A stretch of DNA of 64,000 nucleotides, taken from positions 248,001 to 312,000 of the forward strand of contig NZ_LTBC01000003.1 in assembly GCF_001594015.1 (NCBI RefSeq), in the 5' to 3' direction. Position numbers and translations under genes: made by a program. Under the pieces are notes generated by a model. That model did not search any database, was not told the origin of the DNA, and saw only the letters and a list, made by a program, of their open reading frames with translations. The DNA comes from Moorella mulderi DSM 14980. GTDB taxonomy: Bacteria > Bacillota > DSM-521 > Neomoorellales > Neomoorellaceae. Below are positions 17,429-25,754 of this stretch, piece by piece; position 1 is the stretch's first letter, and each line of letters opens with the position of its first letter.

Positions 17429-17914
17429 TTAGTCAACCTGCCCTTCAGTACTGGCGGTTTCATTTTTATACCAGATTCGATAGATATCCAATAGGCTATA
17501 GATACCCATAAGAGCTGCACCTACTGGCACTGAAGCGTATATATAAGCCATGGGTATCCCTAAAGCCGAAGAATATTGCATCCATAAAGTAGGTAAAATA
17601 GCTAAGCCTTCCCGAAGAAGGATTAGCATTAAACCTATAATTAAAGCATCATTTATAGTTAATACAAGTTTTTTAGGAAGGCCTTTGAAATTACTAATTA
17701 AAAGATCAACACCAATATGGGTCCGCCTTTGTATGCATAGAGCGGAACCCAGGAAGACCAGCCAGATAAACATATACCGGCTTATCTCTTCAGCCCAGGT
17801 TAAGGAGTTATTGAGAACGTAGCGAAAGAACACCTGCAGGAACGAAATTGATACAAAAGATACAAATAAAAGAAACTGGATAGTATCGATGATGGAGGTG
17901 ATCTTTTTTAGCAT
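17429..17914 (-). CDS. dctQ: TRAP transporter small membrane subunit DctQ
   Basis: 161 aa with four hydrophobic segments. The DctQ signature is present: FFRYVLNNSLTWAEEISRYMFIWLVFLGSALCIQRRTHIGVDLL. It bridges the binding protein and DctM. It is separated from dctP by a 64-nt gap holding a strong hairpin, and is coupled closely to dctM. Confidence 0.95.
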   Translation of the reverse strand: MLKKITSIIDTIQFLLFVSFVSISFLQVFFRYVLNNSLTWAEEISRYMFIWLVFLGSALCIQRRTHIGVDLLISNFKGLPKKLVLTINDALIIGLMLILLREGLAILPTLWMQYSSALGIPMAYIYASVPVGAALMGIYSLLDIYRIWYKNETASTEGQVD

Positions 17915-17932
17915 TAGATTTCTCCTCTCACT

Positions 17933-17960
17933 GGAAGGGGAGCTTTTCGGCTCCCCTTCC
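17933..17960 (-). other. Intercistronic hairpin between dctP and dctQ
   Basis: A perfect 11-bp stem (GGAAGGGGAGC and its complement) with a 6-nt loop and no following T-run on the minus strand. It lies 17 nt after the dctP stop. Such hairpins commonly protect the 3' end of binding-protein mRNA and lower downstream expression, giving binding protein in excess. Confidence 0.7.
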
Positions 17961-17977
17961 CATCAATCCTCAATAGT

Positions 17978-19021
17978 TTATTTCCCGGCTTCAACGATCT
18001 TTTGGATAAGATCATTGGCTCCCACTTTATCGCCATATTCTTTCCACAAGGGTTGGACGGCCTTTTGGAATTCATCTTTATTTACATCAATAACTTTCAT
18101 GCCTTTTTCCTGTAATTTTTGCCCATATTGGGCATCAAGCTCCTCAGCCAGCTTGCGGCCATAAGCGCTTGCTTCTTTAGCGGCCTCAGCAATTATCTTT
18201 TGTTCCTCAGGTGATAACTTTTGCCATGTCTTTTCACTGATGTTTATAGAAAGAACAGTATACAGGTGTCCTGTTTTAACCATATACTTCGTTACTTCAT
18301 ACATTTTATTAGTGAAGGTTGCCTCATTTGGTTGTTCAAAACCTTCCACTACTTTAGTCTGTAAAGAAGTATATACTTCCCCCCACGGTATTACCGTCGG
18401 ATTAGCGCCCAGAAGCTGGAAAGTCTTCACGTAAACCGGGGCTTCGGGTACCCTAATTTTCATGCCCTTTAAATCTTGTAAATTATGAATTTCCTTGTTC
18501 ACAAAAAGGTTCCGGAACCCTGAATCCATCCAGCCGAGGGAGCGAATACCTTTGCTTAACAGGCCTTGTTGTAGCGTTTTTCCGACTTCACCGTCTTCAA
18601 CATTGCGGACATGCTCATAGCTTTTCCATAAATAAGGCAAGTCACAAATTCCCCATTTAGGGTCAAAATTAGATAATAACCCGGCATCATTAATACTCAT
18701 ATCAATGGTCCCCAATTGCATGCCCTCCACCAGGGCGCGTTGATCACCAATGGTACCATTGGGAAAAACTTTAATCTCTATTTTCCCGTTAGATTTCTGG
18801 GCTACTAACTCCGCTAATTTTTGGCCCGTCTTCGTTACGGAATGTTCATCGGGTAGATGAGTACCCAGGCGCAATACCTTCTTTTCTGTCGTACCAGAGT
18901 TAGTTTGCTGGGTTTTGTTTTCAGCTGTTTGTTTCTCGGGTGTCTTGCCACCTGTACCGCAACCAGCAACTAAAAAGATCAAGCTTACCATTAATAACCC
19001 GGCCCAAAACTTTTTTGTCAT
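17978..19021 (-). CDS. dctP: TRAP transporter substrate-binding lipoprotein DctP
   Basis: 347 aa from ATG 19021 (AGGAGG 9 nt upstream). A lipoprotein signal ends in the lipobox VAGC. The mature protein shows the DctP/TAXI pattern: LGTHLPDEHSVTKTGQKLAELV, GTIGDQRALVEGMQLGTIDM, the Arg-containing LKGMKIRVPEAPVY that contacts the carboxylate, and WGEVYTSLQTKVVEGFEQP. It captures the organic acid outside the cell and delivers it to DctQM. The length is normal. Confidence 0.95.
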   Translation of the reverse strand: MTKKFWAGLLMVSLIFLVAGCGTGGKTPEKQTAENKTQQTNSGTTEKKVLRLGTHLPDEHSVTKTGQKLAELVAQKSNGKIEIKVFPNGTIGDQRALVEGMQLGTIDMSINDAGLLSNFDPKWGICDLPYLWKSYEHVRNVEDGEVGKTLQQGLLSKGIRSLGWMDSGFRNLFVNKEIHNLQDLKGMKIRVPEAPVYVKTFQLLGANPTVIPWGEVYTSLQTKVVEGFEQPNEATFTNKMYEVTKYMVKTGHLYTVLSINISEKTWQKLSPEEQKIIAEAAKEASAYGRKLAEELDAQYGQKLQEKGMKVIDVNKDEFQKAVQPLWKEYGDKVGANDLIQKIVEAGK

Positions 19022-19129
19022 AACTTTCAACCTCCTATCCCATATTTTTAAAGCTCTCAACCATTTTTGCAACCTCGTTTACTCTTTTTATATTCACATA
19101 ATATATTTGCCTCGAACTTTATTCACCTC

Positions 19130-20194
19130 CTATATCCTGTCATCCCCTGCATGAGTTTCATTTGCCACATTAATGATTATTTTTATCCTTTCAAGACCAG
19201 TTTCCGGTGCCATGCCTCCAGCGGTAGAAAGCCATAAACCTCCTCCCTGACCAGCAGTTTTAATCATGGTTTTACATCGATGGCGTAATTCTTCTTCCGA
19301 TGCCTGGAGCAGGTCAACTATGGGGTGCAAATTGCCCATGACACACTTTTTTAATCTAGTTTTGCTTTGCGAGAGATCATGTTTGGGGCCGATATGACAA
19401 ACATTACAGGGTAGCTCAGAGATTAAATCAAGCAAATGGGGGTAATTATTCTCGTTATGGTATAACCTGATCTCCGCTTCCTTTACGAATTCAAAGACCT
19501 CGTAGAGATAGGGATGGACAAATTGGGCATATATCTGGTAATTAAGCATGCCGGGCAGGTGATCCCATACATAGATGCGCCGGGGCGGGCCTACGATTTC
19601 AATTTGAGCCCGGAGATATGCTTTAATAAAATCTGTTACTTTACGCAATAACTCATGGATTAATTCCGGAAAATCATAAATCCCGTAAAAAAATTTTTCA
19701 TAACCGAGCATCAGGGCTGCTATTTCACCGGGACCCCCGCAGAAGAGATGGCCGTCCATAAAGCCGTACTTTTTTCGCAGTTTATCAGGAAGATGCTGTT
19801 GAAAATATTTAAGGTATTCCAGGTTTTTAGCTGTAAACTCGGCTTTCCTGGGATCGGGAGGTTGAAAACCGGCTATCTCCTTTACATCACGCAAAACCGG
19901 CTCGTGCAAATATGGTGGCGCATCTTTGGAAAAAACTATCCTGGCACCCATTCCTCCCAATTCTGCCACAGCACCAAAATCCGGCCAGATGCCGGGAAAA
20001 GTAAAAACGTCAGCTATTTGTTCATAAAACCATATTTGAGCATCTAACATCGTTGCAGGATCTGCGTAATACTCTTCATCCGGGATACCTGCTAAACGAG
20101 CATAAATGGCTCCCACCAGCGGTAATACTACAGGGACATGGTCAACTTCTTCAAATCTTAGCGCTCGTAATGCTTTTTCGTAAGCGCCCATCAT
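19130..20194 (-). CDS. UroD-like protein 3 (zinc motif replaced)
   Basis: 354 aa UroD-fold protein, more divergent than the other two in the operon. The position of the HxCGN motif reads LYHNENNYPHL, so the zinc-binding Cys is absent, while a Cys/Gly-containing KKCVMGNLHPIVDLL follows. It therefore may not be a zinc-thiolate methyltransferase; a substrate- or corrinoid-binding partner role is one possibility. It sits between pdxA2 and dctP. AAGGTGAT precedes the start. Confidence 0.75.
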   Translation of the reverse strand: MMGAYEKALRALRFEEVDHVPVVLPLVGAIYARLAGIPDEEYYADPATMLDAQIWFYEQIADVFTFPGIWPDFGAVAELGGMGARIVFSKDAPPYLHEPVLRDVKEIAGFQPPDPRKAEFTAKNLEYLKYFQQHLPDKLRKKYGFMDGHLFCGGPGEIAALMLGYEKFFYGIYDFPELIHELLRKVTDFIKAYLRAQIEIVGPPRRIYVWDHLPGMLNYQIYAQFVHPYLYEVFEFVKEAEIRLYHNENNYPHLLDLISELPCNVCHIGPKHDLSQSKTRLKKCVMGNLHPIVDLLQASEEELRHRCKTMIKTAGQGGGLWLSTAGGMAPETGLERIKIIINVANETHAGDDRI

Positions 20195-20228
20195 ATCACC
20201 TTTTTTCTGCGCTGAAATTAATTTATTT

Positions 20229-21251
20229 TTAATATCTCGCCAGTTTCACCGCCATCTTCAACGCATCCACCATACTCTCAGGGTTAGCCGTGCCCTTCCC
20301 CGCCTTACCGAAAGCTGTACCGTGATCTACAGAGGTACGGATGATTGGCAGGCCCAGGGTGATGTTGATGCCGGCCACAGAGCCCCACTTTCCGGTGGCG
20401 TCGTCGTACTGGAAGCCGATAACCTTGGTGGGGATATGCCCCTGGTCGTGGTACATGGCTACCACGGCGTCGTACTGGCCGCCGCGGAGTTTCACAAAGA
20501 TAGTATCCGGCGATACTGGGCCATCGACTTGCATCCCCTCCTCGCGGGCTGCGGCGATGGCCGGGTTGATTTCCTCAATCTCTTCGCGGCCGAAAAGGCC
20601 GTCCTCGCCGGCATGGGGGTTAAGGCCCGCTACAGCAATACGGGGGCTGGCAATGCCCATTTTCAGTAGGGCATTATGGGTAAGCTCGATTACCTTCAGC
20701 ACCCGCTCTTTTTTTACCAGTAACGGCACCTGGCTGTAAGCCACATGGGTGGTTACGTGGGAAACCCGGAAATTTTTATCAATGAGCATCATACAGTAAT
20801 CCCGTGTTTTTGTCATGTCGGCGAAGATCTCCGTGTGGCCGGCGTAGTGATGGCCGGCCAGGTTGATGGCCTCCTTGTTAATAGGGCCGGTGGTGACGGC
20901 ATCAACTTCCCCCGCCAGGGCGAGCTCGATGGCCCTGGCTATATACTGGAAGCTGGCTTCACCGCCCATACGGGTCACTTTACCGTACTCTAGCTGGCTT
21001 AAATCTACATTCTGCAGGTCCAGGACATCGATAGTGCCATATTCATAGCGGCCTTCAGTAGGACTGCCTACAGCGCGAACGGACAGGTTAACACCAGCAA
21101 TCTTGACAGCTTCGTACATCAATCCGGCATCAGCTATCGCTAGAGGACGGCATATTTCGTAGATTTCCGGCAGGGCCAGGGCTTTAGCCGTAATCTCGGG
21201 ACCGATCCCACAGGGATCGCCTACAGTGATTGCAATTACAGGTCTGGACAT
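20229..21251 (-). CDS. pdxA2: PdxA2-type 4-phospho-hydroxyacid dehydrogenase
   Basis: About 340 aa. PdxA fold with ITVGDPCGIGPEI, the metal-ligand histidines in HHYAGHTEIFADM, GLNPHAGEDGLFG and MYHDQGHIPTKV, and TTGPINKEAI. PdxA makes an intermediate of pyridoxal phosphate. PdxA2 relatives found beside a DUF1537 kinase instead oxidise 4-phospho-threonate/erythronate, giving DHAP after decarboxylation. The kinase gene directly upstream (18 nt) favours this second role. ATG at 21251 chosen; a GTG at 21263 is possible. Confidence 0.88.
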   Translation of the reverse strand: MSRPVIAITVGDPCGIGPEITAKALALPEIYEICRPLAIADAGLMYEAVKIAGVNLSVRAVGSPTEGRYEYGTIDVLDLQNVDLSQLEYGKVTRMGGEASFQYIARAIELALAGEVDAVTTGPINKEAINLAGHHYAGHTEIFADMTKTRDYCMMLIDKNFRVSHVTTHVAYSQVPLLVKKERVLKVIELTHNALLKMGIASPRIAVAGLNPHAGEDGLFGREEIEEINPAIAAAREEGMQVDGPVSPDTIFVKLRGGQYDAVVAMYHDQGHIPTKVIGFQYDDATGKWGSVAGINITLGLPIIRTSVDHGTAFGKAGKGTANPESMVDALKMAVKLARY

Positions 21252-21269
21252 CTTCTTTCCCACTCCGCC

Positions 21270-22589
21270 TTAAAGATTTGCTTCCCGATTAAGGTACTTG
21301 AATACTTTTATAAAAGCGTCAGGTGGTCCAAAACCACCAGCTTTGGTGACAATGGGCAAACCTCCGGCCTGGCCGCCCTCCAGATATCCCAGTGGGATAC
21401 CGGGAAGTATTTCGGTTGCTAAATTTATCCCCCTGGCACCCAGGGCACGGCAGACATGGACGGCAGTATCACCGCCAGTTATTACCAGGGCCCTCACTTT
21501 AAGACTATCCAGCAGGCGGGCCGCGATAGTGCCCAGGGCCGTAGCAATTGCTTTACTGTCAGGTTGCTCCATGCCTTCCGGATGAATGGCGGTTGGTTTG
21601 CCGTCGGCGCCATGTGCAACGTTATAGGATACCTGCCGGAACAGGCTGTCTACAGCTATAATAAGCAAATCTGGCATTGCTTCGCGGCTAACAGCAGCAT
21701 TTACTGCCCGTTCGGTTTCTGCATTCTCCTGCCCGTCCAGGATAGCCTGCGTATCTACCTCATACGGACGGCAGCCGCTGAACTCGGTTAACTTTCGTAC
21801 CTGAAGGGCAGTCACGGGATTGCGCGAACCGGCGATGAGAATTACAACTCCTTCCCTGGCTGGCGGAGGCCCGGGTATGGCCTCCAGGTTCCAGGCTAAA
21901 GTTAAGTGAGCAGCCAGACCGGCAGCACCGGCCAGGACTATTTTTCCAGGTAAATGCCCGGCGGCCCGGGCGATAATTTGTAAATCGTCTTCCGTTACGG
22001 CATCAAGGACGAGGACCTCGTTTGTTTTTTTAGCTGCCTCCAGGGTCGCTGCCAGTTCGGTCGCACCCCGGCGCACTGTTGACAGGTTGATCTGGCCTAC
22101 GCGGCGGCCCATCTCTTGCTGGAGTACGCCAGGGACATGACAGAGGGCAGCACCGGCAATATTAACTGCGGGTTCTATCGCCGCTGCTGCTTCGGGGTTT
22201 TCCTCAATTATCAAGTACCCGTCCCGCACGAAGCGCCGGTTGGCCGGAAAGGCCGGTACTACCAAGGCGAGCCCGGCCTGCCAGGCATCCATAACCGCTT
22301 CCAGTTCGGCGCCGGGATGGCCGCGCAGGGTGGAATCAATCTTTTTATAAACCCGGCTGATAGCCGCTTTTTTTAGTTTTAAAGCAATCTCATAAACGCG
22401 CTGGTAGGCTTCAATGGCGGTCAGGTGGCGGGTATCGGCATTGATGGCTAAAACTTCCTTCTCCCAGCCTACCTGACCGATAGTTTCGGCATCAATGACG
22501 ACCAGGGTTCTAAAGCCGTGCTGGCAAAACTGAGCGCCGGTATCGCTGGCTCCGGTTAAATCGTCGGCGATGATGGCTATTCTTTCCAT
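21270..22589 (-). CDS. DUF1537 four-carbon acid sugar kinase family protein
   Basis: 439 aa from ATG 22589, chosen because GAGGG precedes it by 6 nt and the longer frame would begin at the predicted transcript start. The N-terminal domain opens with IADDLTGASDTG; the C-terminal ATP-binding domain has TGGDTAVHVCRALGARGI and PIVTKAGGFG. OtnK/DtnK relatives phosphorylate four-carbon 2- or 3-oxo-acid sugars or threonate/erythronate. First gene of the operon, followed by PdxA2, which would act on the phosphorylated acid. Substrate chain length is inferred from family only. Confidence 0.9.
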   Translation of the reverse strand: MERIAIIADDLTGASDTGAQFCQHGFRTLVVIDAETIGQVGWEKEVLAINADTRHLTAIEAYQRVYEIALKLKKAAISRVYKKIDSTLRGHPGAELEAVMDAWQAGLALVVPAFPANRRFVRDGYLIIEENPEAAAAIEPAVNIAGAALCHVPGVLQQEMGRRVGQINLSTVRRGATELAATLEAAKKTNEVLVLDAVTEDDLQIIARAAGHLPGKIVLAGAAGLAAHLTLAWNLEAIPGPPPAREGVVILIAGSRNPVTALQVRKLTEFSGCRPYEVDTQAILDGQENAETERAVNAAVSREAMPDLLIIAVDSLFRQVSYNVAHGADGKPTAIHPEGMEQPDSKAIATALGTIAARLLDSLKVRALVITGGDTAVHVCRALGARGINLATEILPGIPLGYLEGGQAGGLPIVTKAGGFGPPDAFIKVFKYLNREANL

Positions 22590-22591
22590 GA

Positions 22592-22684
22592 AATACCCTC
22601 GCTCTGGTGCGGCAGTCACCATGTTTATAATGCAAGAAGCGTGCCAGAATAGTATTGACTTATAATTTTTAAAGCGAGGGTATT
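22592..22684. repeat. 12-bp inverted repeat flanking the sigma-54 promoter
   Basis: AATACCCTCGCT (22592-22603) and its exact complement (22673-22684) lie either side of the promoter. The left copy overlaps the kinase ribosome binding site and the right copy is upstream of the transcription start, so it cannot form an mRNA hairpin. It could be an operator; unproven. Confidence 0.45.
22631..22646 (-). promoter_or_regulatory. Sigma-54 (-24/-12) promoter of the catabolic operon
   Basis: The minus strand reads TGGCACGCTTCTTGCA, a full match to the TGGCAC-N5-TTGCW consensus with GG and GC correctly spaced. The predicted start is near 22621, 32 nt before the kinase ATG. The adjacent sigma-54 activator gene on the same strand supports it. 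Confidence 0.92.
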
Positions 22685-22713
22685 ATGCCGGTCTTTATTA
22701 TTAAGAAGGAATA

Positions 22714-22816
22714 TTTCATTTTGGAAGAGGCTAAAAGTTATGGCCAGATAAGTGTGCTAGTCTGGCCATAGATTGGGGTTAATTTCAGTTTGAAAATGTT
22801 ATATTTCATCTCGAAA
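22714..22816 (-). promoter_or_regulatory. Three repeated palindromes, candidate activator (UAS) sites
   Basis: Three 13-bp sites share the pattern TTTCA-N3-(T/C)G(A/G)AA: TTTCATTTTGGAA (22714-22726), TTTCAGTTTGAAA (22783-22795) and TTTCATCTCGAAA (22804-22816). The last two are 21 bp apart, two helical turns, and all lie 68-170 bp upstream of the -24 element, the normal range for sigma-54 enhancers. Binding by the PrpR-type activator is inferred. Confidence 0.65.
22739..22770. other. 10-bp inverted repeat between regulator and operon
   Basis: TATGGCCAGA and its exact complement with a 12-nt spacer. On the minus strand only a weak T-stretch follows, so it is either a poor terminator for the regulator gene or a further protein-binding site. 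Confidence 0.45.
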
Positions 22817-22854
22817 CGTACGATAAAGCTACTTGCTCCTGATAGAAGCTAGCC

Positions 22855-24765
22855 TCAGCTGCCGCTGGCCCGTTGTTGTCCTCCCGCCTCCCAGCTTTTC
22901 AGCCGCCGCCAGAGGGTGGTTTTACTGAGGCCCAGGCGCCGGCAGGTTTCGTCTTTATCATTATTGGTAAGGGCCAAGGTCCGGCGGATGATCTCCGCCT
23001 CCATTTCCTCCAGGGTGCCCCGCAAAACAAGCTGCAAGCCGGGCTCCGGCTTATTTTCCACCGGCCCCAATATCTCCTCCAGATCGGCAGGCTCCACCTC
23101 CTGGCCGCCGCGTATGACCACCAGGCGCTCGATGATGTTTTCCAGCTCGCGGACGTTGCCCGGCCAGTCGTAGGCCTGCAAGCGGGTGATAACATCCTCG
23201 CTGAATAACGGCGGCAGGCGCCCGGAACGCCGGCTTATTTTTTCCGCCAGGGCTTTGATGAGTAACGGTAAATCTTCTAAACGTTCCCGCAAAGGCGGTA
23301 GTTTTATATGCAGCACGTTCAACCGGTAATACAGGTCACGGCGAAAGGTTTCCCGGGCCACGGCTTCTTCCAGGTTGCGGTGGGTGGCAGCAATGATGCG
23401 CACGTCCACCGGCAGCACCCGGTCACCTCCGACGCGCATAATGGCCTTCTGCTGCAGCACACGCAGAAGCCGCGCCTGCAGGTTTAAAGACAGCTCGCCA
23501 ATCTCGTCCAGGAAAAGGGTGCCCCGGTGGGCCAGTTCAAAGAGGCCCTTCTTACCACCTTTGCGGGCCCCGGTGAAAGCCCCTTCCTCGTAGCCGAAGA
23601 GTTCGCTTTCCAGCAAATTTTCCGGCACGGCGGCGCAGTTGACCGCTACGAAAGGCCCTTCCCGCCGCTGGCTGGCATTGTGGATGCTCTGGGCCACCAT
23701 TTCCTTGCCGGAGCCGGTTTCGCCGGTAATTAAAATCGTGGCTTCGGCGGCGGCAAACTGGCGCGCCCGCTCGATAACCCGGGCCATAGCGGGACTCTGG
23801 GTGACAATATCGGCAAAGGTAAACTGGGCTACGTGGCCTTTGAGATACAATTCCTGGCGGACCCTGGTTTCCACGGCCTGGAGGTGGCTGACATCCTGGA
23901 AGGTAGCTACGGCACCGACAATTTCCCGCCCGGCAATGACCGGGACCACGTTTTCGGCGACCAGGGTATTGCCGGCCCGGTGCAGTTCCCCCAGGCGCTT
24001 TTGCCCGGACTGCCGTACCTGGTCCAGGGGAACGCCCGGCAAGACTTCCCGCGCCGGCCGTCCCACTACCCGGTGGGCCGTAAGGCCCAGGATCTTTTCG
24101 GCCGCCGGGTTGACCAGGGTAATGCGGCCCTCCTGGTCTGTAGCCACAATACCCTCATAGGCGAAATCCAGAATGGCTTTGAACTGCTCGGCCCGGGCCC
24201 GCTCGCGGCGGCGTACCAGGGCTACCTCCCGGGCCTCGCGGATGGCCTGGCTGATGGCCTCTTTGCCGGAGGTTACGAGTATCGCCTGGAGGCCCAGTTC
24301 CCGGGCCGACCGGACGGATACGGCATCGCCGACGATAACTTCCAGCCCCATAGCCTTGCCTTCAGCAATAATCCCGGCTGCGCCCTCTTCGGCCTCAATA
24401 ATTAACTCTTCAATATGGATCCCCAGGACTGATTCCAGGCTTTTGGTGCCGTAAATGACGTTACGGAAACCGGCAACGCCGATATAACGGCCCAGTTCCC
24501 GGGCCTCGGCCAGGGCCCGGACCAGGTCAAAGGCGCTGACGGCAATCTCCACCACCGGCACCTCTACATGGCGGCTGATAAGCGTGGCGGTACCGCCGCG
24601 GCTGATAATAACCTCCGCACCTCTGGCTGCCAGTTCCCGGGCCACCTTTACCCCTTCCGCCAGGTCGCCGATGGCAATGGTTACGTCCTCTCCCAGTTCC
24701 GCGCACACCTGCCCTGCCAGAGCCGCCAGGCCGGCATAGGGAGCCACCAGGCCCAGGTGAGACAT
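22855..24765 (-). CDS. PrpR-type sigma-54-dependent transcriptional activator
   Basis: 636 aa. Domains in order: PrpR_N sensor (about 5-170, e.g. ARGAEVIISRGGTATLI), PAS (about 195-300, AILDFAYEGIVATDQEGRI), AAA+ sigma-54 interaction domain (about 320-555) with Walker A GETGSGKE, the sigma-54 contact loop GAFTGA and Walker B LFLDEIGE, and a Fis-type helix-turn-helix at the C-terminus (DETCRRLGLSKTTLWRRL). PrpR_N domains sense small organic acids or their CoA/phosphate derivatives. It lies directly upstream of the sigma-54 promoter on the same strand and almost certainly controls that operon. All ATPase motifs are intact. Confidence 0.93.
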   Translation of the reverse strand: MSHLGLVAPYAGLAALAGQVCAELGEDVTIAIGDLAEGVKVARELAARGAEVIISRGGTATLISRHVEVPVVEIAVSAFDLVRALAEARELGRYIGVAGFRNVIYGTKSLESVLGIHIEELIIEAEEGAAGIIAEGKAMGLEVIVGDAVSVRSARELGLQAILVTSGKEAISQAIREAREVALVRRRERARAEQFKAILDFAYEGIVATDQEGRITLVNPAAEKILGLTAHRVVGRPAREVLPGVPLDQVRQSGQKRLGELHRAGNTLVAENVVPVIAGREIVGAVATFQDVSHLQAVETRVRQELYLKGHVAQFTFADIVTQSPAMARVIERARQFAAAEATILITGETGSGKEMVAQSIHNASQRREGPFVAVNCAAVPENLLESELFGYEEGAFTGARKGGKKGLFELAHRGTLFLDEIGELSLNLQARLLRVLQQKAIMRVGGDRVLPVDVRIIAATHRNLEEAVARETFRRDLYYRLNVLHIKLPPLRERLEDLPLLIKALAEKISRRSGRLPPLFSEDVITRLQAYDWPGNVRELENIIERLVVIRGGQEVEPADLEEILGPVENKPEPGLQLVLRGTLEEMEAEIIRRTLALTNNDKDETCRRLGLSKTTLWRRLKSWEAGGQQRASGS

Positions 24766-24839
24766 AATACCACTCCCATAGACCCTATCCTGCTACCATC
24801 GAAGTATTAGCAAAGTACCATTTTCACCCGTCATTACCA

Positions 24840-25301
24840 TTAACTTCTACTTTCGCCTTCTTTCTCGCGGGCGATTAACCTCTGCTCTACCTGTTGCTTG
24901 AACTGCTCCATATTAGCAATACCAGTAGCTAAAAAATCTTTGATAAGTTCCCATTTTATGTCAAGGTATTGATGGGCTAAAATATTCCTTGTCCTGGCCT
25001 TTTCAGCAAGGGCCAGGGCCAGCTCTTTATCGATAATCCCCGCTTCACCGAGCTGGATAAAGGCCTGGCGGTAGGTTTCCGGCACTTCCAGGTCTTCACC
25101 GGCTATAAGAATTTTGGCAATATCTAAGGCAGCGTTGATCAAGTTTTCGATAATCCGCTCCACATCGCGGCGGCTCTTGCGATCACTCTGGTACTGAAAA
25201 TAATCCATTTCTCCATAGGCCTTCAGATCCTCTAACTCCGTAGCTAGAAACCTGAGGCGGCGAATGATGGAAATTACCTGCTCATCGGTAATAGGTGCCA
25301 T
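24840..25301 (-). CDS. HepT-like toxin (DUF86)
   Basis: 153 aa helical protein with the HEPN RNase motif as RNILAHQY (Arg-x4-His-x-Tyr) near residue 104-111. In HepT-MntA modules the Tyr is AMPylated by the partner, which inactivates the RNase. The gene starts 1 nt after the stop of the nucleotidyltransferase gene, as usual for the pair. The motif is complete, so the toxin is probably functional. Confidence 0.87.
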   Translation of the reverse strand: MAPITDEQVISIIRRLRFLATELEDLKAYGEMDYFQYQSDRKSRRDVERIIENLINAALDIAKILIAGEDLEVPETYRQAFIQLGEAGIIDKELALALAEKARTRNILAHQYLDIKWELIKDFLATGIANMEQFKQQVEQRLIAREKEGESRS

Positions 25302-25302
25302 T

Positions 25303-25698
25303 TTATACCGCCCCCCTGATCTTCATGCGCCAGCGCCACCAGTCGAGCAAAAACTGCTGGAAATCCTCGGCTTCACGAGAAATATCCAGCATATACGGGA
25401 TATAAAAACTTTGATCCCGGATAAACAGGCGCTTCCCCTTTAAAGCCGTCCAGGCCAGGGAGGGCGTTGTTTCATTTAGAACCAGGAGGTCTACTTTAAG
25501 GCCCAGCATATCCTCGAGTTCGTTCCACATCTGGTAAATATCCCGCCTGGTATAACCGGGCTCAAGGTATACCCCGATGTCTACATCCGAGTCGGCTCTT
25601 GCCCGCTCCCTGGCCCGGGAACCAAATAAAAAGGCCATACGTATATTTTGTTGCTCGCTAAAGTAATCTTTTAATTGCATATAGATTTTTTTATCCAT
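25303..25698 (-). CDS. MntA-like minimal nucleotidyltransferase antitoxin
   Basis: 131 aa. The nucleotidyltransferase motif is GSRARERARADSDVDI, Gly-Ser followed by Asp-x-Asp, with a third Asp in LKVDLLVL. MntA proteins add AMP to the HepT HEPN toxin and so act as enzymatic antitoxins. First gene of the two-gene module; start preceded by GAGATCAG-type sequence, a weak ribosome site. Confidence 0.88.
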   Translation of the reverse strand: MDKKIYMQLKDYFSEQQNIRMAFLFGSRARERARADSDVDIGVYLEPGYTRRDIYQMWNELEDMLGLKVDLLVLNETTPSLAWTALKGKRLFIRDQSFYIPYMLDISREAEDFQQFLLDWWRWRMKIRGAV

Positions 25699-25754
25699 AC
25701 TGATCTCACCTATCTCAATAATTTGTGATAAAGGGGGCCCTGTTATCCCGCCCC

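Noticed and set aside
9344-20194. Calling the UroD-like genes hemE (haem/sirohaem synthesis)
   Set aside because: Three copies sit in a sigma-54 catabolic operon without other tetrapyrrole genes, and two carry the methyltransferase-type HxC motif.
22739-22770. Confident terminator for the regulator gene
   Set aside because: The stem is perfect but the following minus-strand sequence has only a weak T-stretch; kept as an ambiguous inverted repeat.
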